Assembly (NCBI RefSeq): GCF_030405905.1
Contig: NZ_JASATW010000005.1
Location: 1-64,000 of the forward strand
DNA length: 64,000 bases
Direction of reading: 5' to 3'
Origin: Sphaerothrix gracilis
GTDB taxonomy: Bacteria; Cyanobacteriota; Cyanobacteriia; Phormidesmidales; Phormidesmidaceae
In this document: positions 44,711-54,575 of the stretch, in pieces
Position numbering within the stretch: position 1 is the first letter of the stretch
How the letters are laid out: every line of letters starts with the position of its first letter
Program-made: the position numbers and the translations under genes
Notes under the pieces: model-generated
Databases searched by the model: none
What the model was told of the DNA's origin: nothing
The model's input: only the letters and a program-made list of their open reading frames with translations

Positions 44711-47224
44711 CTATTCGGCCTCAGCCGCTTCCACGAGTGAAGAAATCAGGGCGGTGACAATCTTCTCGCCTCTGGCCGGCTGCAAAATGCGCTGGCAGGG
44801 CGTGTCTTTACCCTGACGGGGCACATCGTCTGGCGCAATCTGAGCAGTGCGTCCTTCAGTGGTGCTGAGGGTCACCTGCGTTTCTGCTAGCACCGGCACC
44901 ACTGCCGCTAGGCTGTCAGACTTGAGGCTAAACCGAAACGCCTGGGTGCCAATTTCACCCCGATTAGCCAACCGTAGGGCTTTAGCGGGTATCCGTTTGG
45001 CAAAGCCTAAAGCTGAAATCAGCAGAATCATGTCTGCATCCTGCACTGCTAGACAGCCGACTAGCTGCTCTTGCTTCCGTAAGCGCAGAGCCTTTGGGCC
45101 TTGGGCATTACGGCCCATGACCGGCAACTGCTCATCGTCAACTTTGAATTTGAGCAGCCGCCCCCCCGATGTTCCCAATACCAGTAAGTCCTCTACCTGG
45201 GCGAGCACCGCATACCGTAGCTGATCGCCATCCTTCAGCTTTAGCGCCGTCAGCCCCCGTCCGGTGAGGTGGGTGAACTCTGAGAGCGGCTGGCGCTTGA
45301 TGCGTCCTGCAGTGGTTGTGAGTATCAGTTCCTTGGACAATGTGCTTTCGGTCAAAATGATCTGGGCCACGACGGCGTCTGGCTCGGCAGGCACTGAGTC
45401 AGGCAGCAGTCCTACCAGGGGCGTTCCCTTGGACTGGCGGGAGGTGGCGGGAATATCACCCACTAAAATCGTATAGGCTTTGCCCGCCTGAGTCAGCACC
45501 AGTAGCTCCTGCGTGGTCAGGGCTGACTCGGTTTGAATCGGAAAGTCGTCGGCTTCGCGTAGCGTAGCTATTTCATCGGTTTGCTGTCGGGCCTGCCGCC
45601 GTTGGAATGCCCGTGGAGACAGCCGCCGCACATAGCCGCGAGCGGAAAACTCTAGGACTACCTCTGTTTCAACTTCTTCCGCCACAATTTCAGCTATGAG
45701 CTGCTTTTCTTCGGCTCGCTCTGCCTCGGTTTGAATGCGGGTACGTCTGGGATCGCCAAATTTTTTCTTTAGCGCTCGCAGCTCTTTCTTCAGCGACTTC
45801 AGCAGTTCCTGACGATTAGACAGCAGCTGCTGCAGCTGATTCATCCGCGCAGTCAGTTCTTCGTATTCCCGCTGCAAATTCTGCTGTTCTAGGTCAGTGA
45901 GACGGCGCAGCGGCATGGCTAAAATAGCATCGGCTTGGCGATCGCTGAGGTTGAACCGTTGCTGTAGCTGGACTTTGGCGGTGGTACCGTCAGCCGCCTG
46001 CCGCAAAATATCAATCACCGCGTCTAGATTGGCTAAGGCAGCGCGCAGTCCTTCAACTAGGTGTAGACGACTCTCAGCTTTATCTAGCTCGTGTTGATAC
46101 TGGCGGGTGAGGGTTTCTTCGCGGAAGTTAAGAAAAGCTTCTAGCAGCGATCGCAGCGGTAGCTGGCGGGGCTGTCCCTGGTCTAGGGCTAGCAAAATAG
46201 CGCCAAAGTTGCTCTGTAAAGGGGTGAGTTTATAAAGCGCATTGAGAACAAGCTGGGGCTGGGCTTCCCGCTTGAGTTCGATGACGACACGCATGCCCTC
46301 GCGATCGCTTTCGTCCCGGATATCAGAGATGCCGTCAATTTTGCCGTTATTGACTAAATCAGCAATTTTCTCAATCCAGCCCGCCTTGTTGACCTGATAG
46401 GGCAGTTCCGTAATGACGATAGCATTGCGCCGCTGACGGCCCCGTCCCGGATGAATCTCTTCAAAGGCAGCGACGCCGCGCATGGGAATGCTGCCGCGTC
46501 CGGTGCGGTAGGCTTCTCGAATGCCCTGGGTACCTACAATTTCGCCGCCGGTGGGGAAGTCTGGTCCTGGAATTAGCTTAAATAGCGCATCATCTGTCAG
46601 ATCGGGGCGATCGATGAGCGCAATTAGACCGTCAATCACTTCCCCCAGATTGTGGGGGGGAATATTGGTTGCCATACCCACAGCGATGCCGGAGGAGCCG
46701 TTGAGCAGCAAATTAGGCAGTTGCGAGGGTAGGACAATCGGCTCCTGCTGCGAGCTATCAAAGTTGTCAATAAAATCAACGGTGGCCTCGCCAATTTCTC
46801 CCAGCAGGGCCTCATAGCCAACCGGGGCCAGCCGGGTTTCGGTATAGCGCATGGCTGCCGGTGGATCGTTGTCTACGGAGCCAAAGTTGCCGTGCCCGTC
46901 CAGCAGGGGATAGCGGCTGGAAAAGGACTGCACCATCCTGACCAAGGCATCATAGACCGCCTGGTCGCCGTGGGGATGATACTTACCGAGTACGTCCCCC
47001 ACCACGCGGGCGCATTTGCGAAAAGGCCGATCTGGGGTCAAGCCTAGCTCGTACATAGCGTAGAGAATGCGGCGATGGACTGGCTTCAGGCCATCGCGTA
47101 CGTCAGGCAGGGCCCGTCCGACAATCACGCTCATGGCATATTCTAAGTACGATCGCTGTACTTCAGAATGCAGGGAGGTGACGATAACCTGACCGGGAGA
47201 AGGCTGATTGAGCTGCTTCGCCAT
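44711..47224 (-). CDS. Type IIA topoisomerase subunit A (GyrA/ParC-like)
   Basis: The 837-residue subunit cuts and rejoins duplex DNA together with a GyrB/ParE partner encoded elsewhere. It has the N-terminal block YLEYAMSVIVGRALPDVRDG, the catalytic tyrosine in RYTETRLAP (Tyr127), a tower and coiled-coil region (about 360-480) and a C-terminal beta-pinwheel from about 520. The GyrA box (QRRGGKG), needed for wrapping and supercoiling, is replaced by QRRQARQQTDE, so topoisomerase IV-like activity is possible. A gyrA/parC symbol is withheld for that reason. Confidence 0.9.
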   Translation of the reverse strand: MAKQLNQPSPGQVIVTSLHSEVQRSYLEYAMSVIVGRALPDVRDGLKPVHRRILYAMYELGLTPDRPFRKCARVVGDVLGKYHPHGDQAVYDALVRMVQSFSSRYPLLDGHGNFGSVDNDPPAAMRYTETRLAPVGYEALLGEIGEATVDFIDNFDSSQQEPIVLPSQLPNLLLNGSSGIAVGMATNIPPHNLGEVIDGLIALIDRPDLTDDALFKLIPGPDFPTGGEIVGTQGIREAYRTGRGSIPMRGVAAFEEIHPGRGRQRRNAIVITELPYQVNKAGWIEKIADLVNNGKIDGISDIRDESDREGMRVVIELKREAQPQLVLNALYKLTPLQSNFGAILLALDQGQPRQLPLRSLLEAFLNFREETLTRQYQHELDKAESRLHLVEGLRAALANLDAVIDILRQAADGTTAKVQLQQRFNLSDRQADAILAMPLRRLTDLEQQNLQREYEELTARMNQLQQLLSNRQELLKSLKKELRALKKKFGDPRRTRIQTEAERAEEKQLIAEIVAEEVETEVVLEFSARGYVRRLSPRAFQRRQARQQTDEIATLREADDFPIQTESALTTQELLVLTQAGKAYTILVGDIPATSRQSKGTPLVGLLPDSVPAEPDAVVAQIILTESTLSKELILTTTAGRIKRQPLSEFTHLTGRGLTALKLKDGDQLRYAVLAQVEDLLVLGTSGGRLLKFKVDDEQLPVMGRNAQGPKALRLRKQEQLVGCLAVQDADMILLISALGFAKRIPAKALRLANRGEIGTQAFRFSLKSDSLAAVVPVLAETQVTLSTTEGRTAQIAPDDVPRQGKDTPCQRILQPARGEKIVTALISSLVEAAEAE

Positions 47225-47476
47225 GAGCTGTTTTCCTTGAAAATTAATCTAAAATCCGAATCGACTGTAACAATGCTGTAACTTATATGCAGAGCAGAAA
47301 AGTGACAAGACTCAATCCGCTAGCTAAGGCTGAACTTCACAATTGATTCTGCTATTGGGCATCTATCTCAGTACTACCCGGGACGAAGGGTGAATCCTTC
47401 AGGGGGCGCTTGAACGAATCCATTCATGCTGTTTTTGCCTGTCTGACCTTTCCTATCTCTTTGATTGCAAAGCTCT

Positions 47477-47878
47477 ATGAAAACTGTTCTGATTGTGGAA
47501 GATGACATGATCAATGCCCGCGTCTTTTCCAAAATTTTGACTAAGCGCGGTGGCCTGGCAGTGAAGCACACCGAAAATGTCGAAGAAGTAATGCAGATTG
47601 CCCATAATCAGGAAGCCGATATTATTTTGATGGATGTGTCGCTGGCACATAGCGTCTATCAGGGCAAGCCTGTAGACGGTATCACAATTACCCAGATGCT
47701 GAAGGCCAATCCAGCAACGGCTAAGCTTCCCGTCATTCTGGTGACCGCTCACGCCATGGATGGCGATCGCGAGAACTTTCTTCAACAGAGCGGGGCAGAT
47801 GGCTATATCTCCAAACCTGTTGTTGACCACCAAAAGTTTGTAGACGATATTCTAGCCCTGCTGCCGAGCGAAGACTAG
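47477..47878 (+). CDS. Single-domain response regulator (REC)
   Basis: The 133-residue protein is one receiver domain: VLIVEDDMINARVF (acidic pair), LMDVSL with phospho-acceptor Asp53, VTAHA with Thr90 and ISKP with Lys113. It lacks an output domain, so it probably passes a phosphate between kinases or binds a partner, like DivK. An open frame begins at TTG 47465, but ATG 47477 fits the fold. No kinase is adjacent. Confidence 0.92.
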   Translation: MKTVLIVEDDMINARVFSKILTKRGGLAVKHTENVEEVMQIAHNQEADIILMDVSLAHSVYQGKPVDGITITQMLKANPATAKLPVILVTAHAMDGDRENFLQQSGADGYISKPVVDHQKFVDDILALLPSED

Positions 47879-48014
47879 CCAGAGCTGGTGCGGATAAGTA
47901 CACTTGTACGACTAGAACTGAATTTTAGCAAGCCTAATTTTCAAGGTACGACTCTGATACTGTCAAGAGCCTTACGGACAAGGATCAGGAAATAGGGCAG
48001 GAGAAATTAAGTCA

Positions 48015-48103
48015 GAAGCCGTTTTGAGTTTTGCATGATGGACCTCAAGCGATGAACTGATTTCAACGCTCAGACCTGAAAGCTCAAAATTCAAAACCGC
48101 TTC
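48015..48103. repeat. Long foldback element between two convergent genes
   Basis: The arm 48015-48033 is complementary to 48085-48103 at 17 of 19 positions. A further inner stem (GCGATGAA with TTTCAACGC) lies within. The 89-base unit could be a MITE-like element, a structured RNA or a bulky bidirectional terminator. No coding sequence is seen in it. Confidence 0.6.
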
Positions 48104-48156
48104 CTACACTTTGCCCTAACCTAGTCGGTACAGCCTGTTTAGAGGAACTAAATAGC

Positions 48157-49005
48157 CTAAAGCTGGGCAAGCAGGGCGCGCATGGCTGGAACTTCAAAAA
48201 ACTGCTGGGTGGCGCTGAGTAGCTGTTCGCCCCAAAGATTTTCCTCTAGAAAGGCAAGATCAGCGTAACGGCTATCGCGCTCTAGGGCTTCAGTTGCTAG
48301 ATTAATAGCCGCTTCCCGTTGTCCCTGATTGTAGAGAGCTACGGCGATCGCTAGCTGAGGCTCAGATTCTTCGGCAGCGATGGCCAAAGCATCTTGCCAA
48401 TGCTGAATAGCGTCTGCCGGTCGGTCCATTTCGTAAAGAACCAGACCGATATTGTTGATAGCAGGCCAGAATTCGGCCTCTTGCTCGGCTGCCTGCTCAT
48501 AGCTGCTAATAGCTTTGTCATAGCGGCTGAGCTTGTAGTAGGCGTTACCTAGATCGAAGAGTGCCCCGGCACTATCTGGCTCAATGGCTAATCCTGCCTC
48601 TAGATAATCGACCGCCTGCAAATAGCGAGACTCCTGAAAAGAGGCTGTTCCCAGGGCAAACAAAACTGCTGAATTGTCGGGAGCTAGCCTTTGCGCTTCC
48701 TCAAGCGCGCTGATAGCGCTTTCTACCTGGTCAAACTGTAGATAGAGCGTGCCGAGTAGACCCCAGATATCTGCTTCGTTGGGGGCCAGTTGTACCGCCA
48801 GTTGCGCTCTTGAAAGGGCTGCCTGGTATTGTTGAAATTGAGCTAGCTGTGCTGCCTCTTGTGCGAGAAGCAAGCCCTCCTGCTGTAGCTGTTCAAAGTC
48901 TAAGGGCAGCGTGTAGGGAACAAGTGCTTGAGAAATAGCTGGTTTAGGAGAGATTAAGAAACCAGCAGCCACTAGACAGGAAACTAAAGAAATACGCTTC
49001 AGCAC
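48157..49005 (-). CDS. Exported TPR-repeat protein
   Basis: The 282-residue protein has a signal peptide (residues 1-25, MLKRISLVSCLVAAGF) and at least four TPR units, for example AEADIWGLLGTLYLQFDQVE-type helices between residues 70 and 215. TPR arrays bind partner proteins; the partner is not known. A cysteine at residue 10 lies in the signal but does not fit a lipobox well. It is convergent with the response-regulator gene. Confidence 0.85.
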   Translation of the reverse strand: MLKRISLVSCLVAAGFLISPKPAISQALVPYTLPLDFEQLQQEGLLLAQEAAQLAQFQQYQAALSRAQLAVQLAPNEADIWGLLGTLYLQFDQVESAISALEEAQRLAPDNSAVLFALGTASFQESRYLQAVDYLEAGLAIEPDSAGALFDLGNAYYKLSRYDKAISSYEQAAEQEAEFWPAINNIGLVLYEMDRPADAIQHWQDALAIAAEESEPQLAIAVALYNQGQREAAINLATEALERDSRYADLAFLEENLWGEQLLSATQQFFEVPAMRALLAQL

Positions 49006-49412
49006 AGATTCAGCAACTCAAAATAACCTACTTGCAGCTAGCATAGCTCATCCCAAACGTTTTGCTGGTATTTTGTCACGGCCAGGTCTTGAACTAGGTA
49101 ACACTACTACAGCTACAACTGCTGCTGACCAGCCCAAAGGCTCAGCCCCCAACCGGTAGCCTCTGCAGAGCAGCCAAGCCCCATCCTTCGAGCACTCTCT
49201 TTGCCACTGCTTCCCTGTGAAGTTGACACTGCTCTCCGTCAAGTTACGCAAACAGGTCAGGGCAAGAAACGGCATTTTAACGGTTGAAGACTTAGATAAA
49301 AAAATAGATGCTGGAATTAAACCGATAGCTGACGGAATTGGGGGCAAGCTTTTATGAGGTCATTGCGTAGGGTTTATTCAATTGTTTTTATTGCCGACTA
49401 TAGGCACTTGAT
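49006..49412. other. Intergenic region with nothing recognised
   Basis: About 400 bp between divergent genes. A 99-codon minus-strand frame at 49048-49347 has no recognisable features. The promoter of the multi-PAS kinase is presumably here. Confidence 0.5.
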
Positions 49413-52241
49413 ATGAATTCAGATGCATCTTCAAGGCCGTTTGAGTCTTACTGGCTGCAGATTGCTAAGGCGGTTGAACATGCCAGCGACGGCATTGTAA
49501 TTGCCAATTGCGATCGCGAACTAGTTTATATCAACCCAGCGCTGGTAAATTTGCTGGGATATAGCTTGTCAGACCTCAAAGCAGTTGGCGGAGCCGACGC
49601 GGTTTATGAGGATGCTCAGCAGCTCCGCTCTATTCGGGAAACCGTAATGCAGCAGGGAAGCTGGGCCGGTGAAGCCCTGATTCGGCACCGTCGGGGCGAT
49701 CGCCGGGTCGTTTTTGTCAGAATAGATACAATTCAGAGCGAAACCGGGGCGCTGGTCGGCTATGTGGCTCTGCATACGGATATTACTGCCCAAAGAGAAG
49801 CCCAGCAAGAACGCAACCTCCTGCTGCAGCGCCTATCGGCCCAAAATCAGAACTTAGAGTCTTTAATTCAAGAGCGCACACGGCGGCTGCAGCAGCAGGC
49901 GCGAACCCTCAACACTATCCTAGAATCTTCGCTGGACCACATCTACTGTGTCGATCGCCGGTGTCGGTTCTTATATGCGTCTCGGGCGGGGGCAGCAGCT
50001 ATGGGCCTGCAGCCGATGGAGATGATTGGCCGCACCCCTGATCAGGTCAAACTACCAAGACAGTTGGTTAAGCAGCTAGAGCGGCAAATTCGCGATATCT
50101 TTACCACCCAGCAGCCAGGCATCTATCAGTCAACCGTGTCTATGGTGACAGGCGATCGCGTTTTTGAATATGCCCTCAGCCCGATTCTGACCGAGGAAGC
50201 TGAAGTCGAAGCGGTGGTTATCAATGCTCGCGATATCACCGAATGTCGGCGGAATCAGGCTGTGCTCGAAGCTCTGGTTGCAGAAACTGCCAGTACGGTC
50301 GGAGAGGCTTTTTTTGCCGCTTTGGTGCGGCACCTAGCGCAAACGCTGGGCGTACGATATGCCACGGTTACTCAGCAGACTAAAGCAAATTTACTGCAGA
50401 CAATTGCTAGCTGGCCCCGCAACGGAACGGACTGTGACTTTAGCGGGCCAATTATAGGCAGCCCCTGTGCGATCGCCCTGCAGCAAGGAGTTTACTGCTG
50501 CCCAGAAGAAGTGCAGCAGCAGTTCCCCGCTTGTCAAGTACTACAGCAGCTAGCGGTGACTAGCTACTTTGCAGTCGCAATATTAGACAGTGCCGGACAG
50601 CCCCTGGGTTTGCTTAGCGTGTTTGACGACAAGCCCTTTCCGTATTCAGAAATAGTTGAGAAGATACTGCACATTTTTGCCGATAGAGCCAGTGCTGAAC
50701 TAGAGCGACAGCAAGCAACCCAGGCGCTGCGCTCAAGCGAAGAAAATTTTCGCGCTATTTTTGAGCAGGCTGCCGTGGGCATGTGTCGGCTCAATGCGGC
50801 AGGCTACTTTGTTCAAGTTAATCAGCGGCTGTGCGACATGCTCGGCTACAGCGAAGCTGAGCTGCTGCAGATGTGTTTTATGGAAATTACCCATCCCGAT
50901 GATAAAGAGTTAGGACTTGACCTGCGCCAGCAGCTGAAAACAGGTGAAATTTCCACTTTTACACTCGAAAAGCGCTATTTGCGCCGAAACAATCAGATTG
51001 TTTGGCTAAAAATCAGCGTTTCCGCTGTTTCTAGAACTGATACTGAATTTTATTCTCTAACGGTTGCCGAAGATATTACGGCTCACAAACAGGCCGAAGC
51101 CCAACTGCAGCGCGACGAGGCTCGATTTGAGCGAATTGCTGCCAACGTACCAGGGGCGCTGTATCAGAGTATTCTGTGGCCAGACGGATACCAGTCTGTG
51201 CCCTACATCAGCGATCGCATCCAGGAAGTTCTAGAGCTGGAGCCAGAAATGATTCAGCAAGAGGCTTCTGTCCTCTGGGATCGAGTCCATCCGGAAGATC
51301 GAGTACTGCTAGAGGAGTCCATTGCCGTCTCGGCTCGACGACTCATTCGCTGGTCGTGGGAAGGGCGGTTTATCTCAGCGTTAGGCCGGGTGGTTTGGGT
51401 GAAAGGCATCGCTGAACCAGAACTTCAGCCAGATGGTTCTATTCTCTGGGACGGCCTGCTGATTGATATTAGCCGCCGCCGCCGGGCTGAAGAAGAAATT
51501 CAAAAGGCGATCGCCAAAGAGCGAGAGCTAAACGAACTCAAGTCGCGTTTTATCGCTACCACCTCTCATGAATTTCGCACCCCGCTGGCCGTGATTGCTT
51601 CCTCTGCTGGCATTCTCAAAGATTTTGGCAACAAGCTGGATGAGTCTAAAAAGCAAAAGCATCTCGATACGATTCAAACCTACGTACGCCATACAACTCA
51701 GCTTTTAGACGACCTGCTGTTTATCAATCATTCAGGGACAAATCAGCTAGCGTTTAAGCCTGAGAGTTTGCAACTGCTGCCCTGGTGTCATCAGTTAATC
51801 AAAAAAATGCAGGCAGAGGCGCAGCAGCATCAGATACAGCTTGTTATTGACGTTGACACAGCGGAGCAGTTAGCCCACAGCATTTGCTTAGACAAGCAGC
51901 TACTGGAGCGCATCTTGATCAATCTTATTAACAATAGTGTTAAATATTCGCCTGCCGGAACGGCAGTCAAAGTGCAGATAGATCTGCAGCCGGATCAAAT
52001 CAGCTTCAGCGTTGAGGACAGCGGACACGGAATTGTAGAAAAAGATCGGGCCTATCTGTTTGAGCCTTTTTACCGAGGACACAATGCAGACCACATTCCT
52101 GGCATTGGCTTGGGGCTATCAATCGTAAAGCAGTGTGTGGAGCTACATCAGGGCCAAATCAGCTTCGTTAGCCAGACAGGCATCGGCACGACGTTTCGCT
52201 GTTCACTGCCTATGACCTTGTCAGAAAAAGAAAAGCCTTGA
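49413..52241 (+). CDS. Cytoplasmic multi-PAS/GAF sensor histidine kinase
   Basis: The 942-residue protein has four PAS domains (about 18-130, 165-280, 438-560 and 570-690), a GAF domain (about 290-425), a HisKA domain with TTSHEFRTPLAV (His719) and an ATPase domain with NNSVKYS, DSGHGI and GIGLGLSIV. No membrane segment is seen, so it is likely cytoplasmic. The PAS3 block FEQAAVGMCRLNAAGYFVQV is typical. It has no receiver domain and no adjacent response regulator. Confidence 0.93.
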   Translation: MNSDASSRPFESYWLQIAKAVEHASDGIVIANCDRELVYINPALVNLLGYSLSDLKAVGGADAVYEDAQQLRSIRETVMQQGSWAGEALIRHRRGDRRVVFVRIDTIQSETGALVGYVALHTDITAQREAQQERNLLLQRLSAQNQNLESLIQERTRRLQQQARTLNTILESSLDHIYCVDRRCRFLYASRAGAAAMGLQPMEMIGRTPDQVKLPRQLVKQLERQIRDIFTTQQPGIYQSTVSMVTGDRVFEYALSPILTEEAEVEAVVINARDITECRRNQAVLEALVAETASTVGEAFFAALVRHLAQTLGVRYATVTQQTKANLLQTIASWPRNGTDCDFSGPIIGSPCAIALQQGVYCCPEEVQQQFPACQVLQQLAVTSYFAVAILDSAGQPLGLLSVFDDKPFPYSEIVEKILHIFADRASAELERQQATQALRSSEENFRAIFEQAAVGMCRLNAAGYFVQVNQRLCDMLGYSEAELLQMCFMEITHPDDKELGLDLRQQLKTGEISTFTLEKRYLRRNNQIVWLKISVSAVSRTDTEFYSLTVAEDITAHKQAEAQLQRDEARFERIAANVPGALYQSILWPDGYQSVPYISDRIQEVLELEPEMIQQEASVLWDRVHPEDRVLLEESIAVSARRLIRWSWEGRFISALGRVVWVKGIAEPELQPDGSILWDGLLIDISRRRRAEEEIQKAIAKERELNELKSRFIATTSHEFRTPLAVIASSAGILKDFGNKLDESKKQKHLDTIQTYVRHTTQLLDDLLFINHSGTNQLAFKPESLQLLPWCHQLIKKMQAEAQQHQIQLVIDVDTAEQLAHSICLDKQLLERILINLINNSVKYSPAGTAVKVQIDLQPDQISFSVEDSGHGIVEKDRAYLFEPFYRGHNADHIPGIGLGLSIVKQCVELHQGQISFVSQTGIGTTFRCSLPMTLSEKEKP

Positions 52242-52368
52242 GCCGAATAGCTAACCCTGGCAGCGAGGTCAAAATTAAAGGGACAGCATTGCTGCTATCC
52301 CTCAGATTGGCTAAAAATAGCTAGACATCACGCAATGGCGGGTCTAGCCCTAAAAACTTTTTGCTCTG

Positions 52369-52500
52369 TTAAGCAACTTCGGCGCTGCTATTAGACCCTA
52401 CTCGCTCAGGCAGCACCCAGCAAAAAATAGGAATCAGAACGACTGAAGCTACGCTAACCACCAAAACAACCTGTAAACCGTCAATTAATGCAGTGTTCAC
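52369..52500 (-). CDS. Small single-helix membrane protein, unrecognised
   Basis: A 43-residue frame starts at GTG 52500, with a strong GGAGGC site 8 bases upstream. It has one hydrophobic helix (LQVVLVVSVASVVLIPIF) followed by CWVLPERVGS. It resembles small photosynthetic or respiratory subunits in form only; I could not match it to PsbX, PsbY, PetN, Psb30 or NdhP. The good ribosome-binding site makes it likely real. It lies between a kinase and a UspA gene. Confidence 0.55.
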   Translation of the reverse strand: MNTALIDGLQVVLVVSVASVVLIPIFCWVLPERVGSNSSAEVA

Positions 52501-52783
52501 TGAATTCGCCTCCAGATGAAGTGAGTTGCTAAAGGCGCGTTCCTTCGGGGCATCCCTACTTCCGCCTTCCCCTCAAACTACACAGGCACAGAGGTATTTC
52601 CGGGAAAGGTGAACGATTTCGTTTCTGTACTCATTGTTACGTTTTTAGCCCTAAACGTCCATAGATTTGGTCTTAATGTTTACTTTTTCTGACATTCAGA
52701 CCAAAAGAGGCACGTAGCGCGCCTCTTCAACTTGGAAAGCAATCCTTTTTTATCTACCCGTTGCCTGCCAATAGAGCCGTTTT

Positions 52784-53638
52784 TTATGCCGACATACGGG
52801 TGAGCAGCACCGGACAAGGGGCATAGACGCGCACGTAGTCGGATAAGGATTCTCCCAGGAGTCGGTCTAGATCCGGCATCCCTTTGGCAATTGAGGGACG
52901 GCGATCGGGGGAGCCTAGAATTAGGAGATTGACATTCATATCTTCGGCGAGCTGGCAAATACGCTGTCCGGCTTTGCCTTCGGGGGCCACGCAGCGATAT
53001 TTGATGCCCAAACGTTTGGCTTCTGCCGCGGCAGAAGCCAATAGGGGATCTTGCTCTGGATTGGGATTGGTTTCTTCCAGCGGTTTAGCTTTCAAATTGG
53101 AAACTGAATGGACTAAAATCAGCTCGCCATCCTTGATGTCTCGAAGCATCGAGAGGGCTAGCTTTAAGCTCTGCTGCGCCGAATCTGACTTATCTAAGGC
53201 TACTAAAATGCGCTTGACGGAGCGAATGGAGTAGAGGTCGTCTTTTACCAGCAGCATGGGCTGAGACGCTAGCTGAAAAACATACTGACTGACCGAGTTT
53301 TCCAAAATTGCCTTCAGACCCCGTAGGCCACGCGAACCCATAATAATTAGGCTGGCTTCAATTTCATCGGCAACTTTGCACACAACGTTTTTGGGATCGC
53401 CTTCCCGCAGCATTGCTGTCACCCGCTTCGGATCTAGGTTTAGCTTGTTAATTGCTTCAGCAAGAGTCCTGCCACCCGCTTCCCAGCGGCTGGTCATCTC
53501 TTCGGCTGTAACCTGTGGCGGCACAACGTGCAGCACAGTGACTTCGGCTCGCTGAATCAAGGGAATTTCCATCAGCGCCTTCATCATGGCTTCTGTATTT
53601 CCCGTGCCGGAATCTGCGAGTAAAATTTTTTCTATCAT
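52784..53638 (-). CDS. Tandem universal stress protein (UspA family)
   Basis: The 284-residue protein has two Usp domains (about 1-142 and 145-284). The first contains SLIIMGSRGLRGLKAILE, close to the ATP-binding pattern GxxGx9GS. The second has LILGSPDRR and lacks the second glycine, so nucleotide binding there is doubtful. UspA proteins help cells survive stress and may bind ATP or signal nucleotides. It is a single gene. The 276 bp beyond its start, up to the thioesterase gene, shows nothing distinct. Confidence 0.9.
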   Translation of the reverse strand: MIEKILLADSGTGNTEAMMKALMEIPLIQRAEVTVLHVVPPQVTAEEMTSRWEAGGRTLAEAINKLNLDPKRVTAMLREGDPKNVVCKVADEIEASLIIMGSRGLRGLKAILENSVSQYVFQLASQPMLLVKDDLYSIRSVKRILVALDKSDSAQQSLKLALSMLRDIKDGELILVHSVSNLKAKPLEETNPNPEQDPLLASAAAEAKRLGIKYRCVAPEGKAGQRICQLAEDMNVNLLILGSPDRRPSIAKGMPDLDRLLGESLSDYVRVYAPCPVLLTRMSA

Positions 53639-53914
53639 GCTGACCTCTAGGTTAAGCGTTGCAAAAGCAGCAGTGTTCTAATAATTGCGGTGATTAAATA
53701 GATAGCTGTGTCAATCCTCAAAAAGCTGTCTCTCTGAGGCGTTGAGTCTACTTCATCATACGCAGGTCTTTTGAGTTAGTTTGAGCGGAATTTATAATTT
53801 TTAGTAACCGCCCAGCTTGATCTAGACTAGGACGTGCCTCGTCGTTGAAGCGTTTTGAACCAGGTTTGCTGAGTCATTTCTTGGTAATTTAAACACGCAG
53901 AATAGCAAAGTTTA

Positions 53915-54346
53915 ATGCCCCATCAATCCTGGTTTCAATACCCAGTTCGGGTTCAACCTCACCATACCGACTATGCCGGCGTCGTTTGGCACGGAACGTA
54001 TATTACCTGGCTGGAGGCCGCTCGAGTTGAATGTTTGCGGCAGGCGGGAGCGGATTTTGCAGAGTGGGTGACGGCAGGGATTGATCTACCCGTGATTGAT
54101 TTATCTCTGCGCTATCACCGGGCTTTGCAATTGGGTATGGAAGCGCTGATTAAAACCCGCTTGACCTATCGGGGCATCAGGTTAAATTGGCACTATGAAG
54201 TTCATGCGATCGCCCCTAGCTATCTCTGCCTCAGTGGTCAGGTCACTCTCGTCCCCGTCGATCGCCAGCACAACAAGATTATGCGATCGCTGCCTGCCGA
54301 GATGCAGCAAACTTTAAACCGGCTGATTGCCCAGTTTGAGGATTAG
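53915..54346 (+). CDS. Hotdog-fold acyl-CoA thioesterase
   Basis: The 143-residue protein has the 4-hydroxybenzoyl-CoA thioesterase pattern HHTDYAGVVWHGTYITWLE, with the aspartate that serves as catalytic acid. Cyanobacterial members include the 1,4-dihydroxy-2-naphthoyl-CoA thioesterase of phylloquinone synthesis; that identity is possible but not shown. It ends in a TTAG stop overlap with the convergent small membrane gene. Confidence 0.85.
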   Translation: MPHQSWFQYPVRVQPHHTDYAGVVWHGTYITWLEAARVECLRQAGADFAEWVTAGIDLPVIDLSLRYHRALQLGMEALIKTRLTYRGIRLNWHYEVHAIAPSYLCLSGQVTLVPVDRQHNKIMRSLPAEMQQTLNRLIAQFED

Positions 54347-54555
54347 CGATTTGGAGTGGTCGCGTCTACGCCCGGTAGCCAGTCTTGGAGTTGCTGCCAG
54401 ATTGTACCGGGGCCAATGCCAAAAAAGATTTGCAATCCTAGCAAAATGACAGCCACCAGTAGAGCCGTTTTTAGAGTTGCTTTGACAACTCTAATGAGCC
54501 ATAAAAAAGCTAAAACGGAAACGGCAAACGCGCCAACAATAACGACAAGTTCCAC
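54343..54555 (-). CDS. Small membrane protein, conserved in cyanobacteria
   Basis: The 70-residue protein has two hydrophobic segments (VVIVGAFAVSVLAFLWLIRV and ALLVAVILLGLQIFF) and a soluble tail with WQQLQDWLP. I do not know its function. It shares a 4-base stop overlap with the thioesterase gene and starts 20 bases from the dxr stop on the same strand. Confidence 0.65.
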   Translation of the reverse strand: MELVVIVGAFAVSVLAFLWLIRVVKATLKTALLVAVILLGLQIFFGIGPGTIWQQLQDWLPGVDATTPNR

Positions 54556-54575
54556 GATAACTTCAGCAAATTAAT

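Noticed and set aside
49048..49347. A 99-codon minus-strand frame in the gap before the multi-PAS kinase
   Set aside because: No similarity or signal recognised; nothing supports translation.
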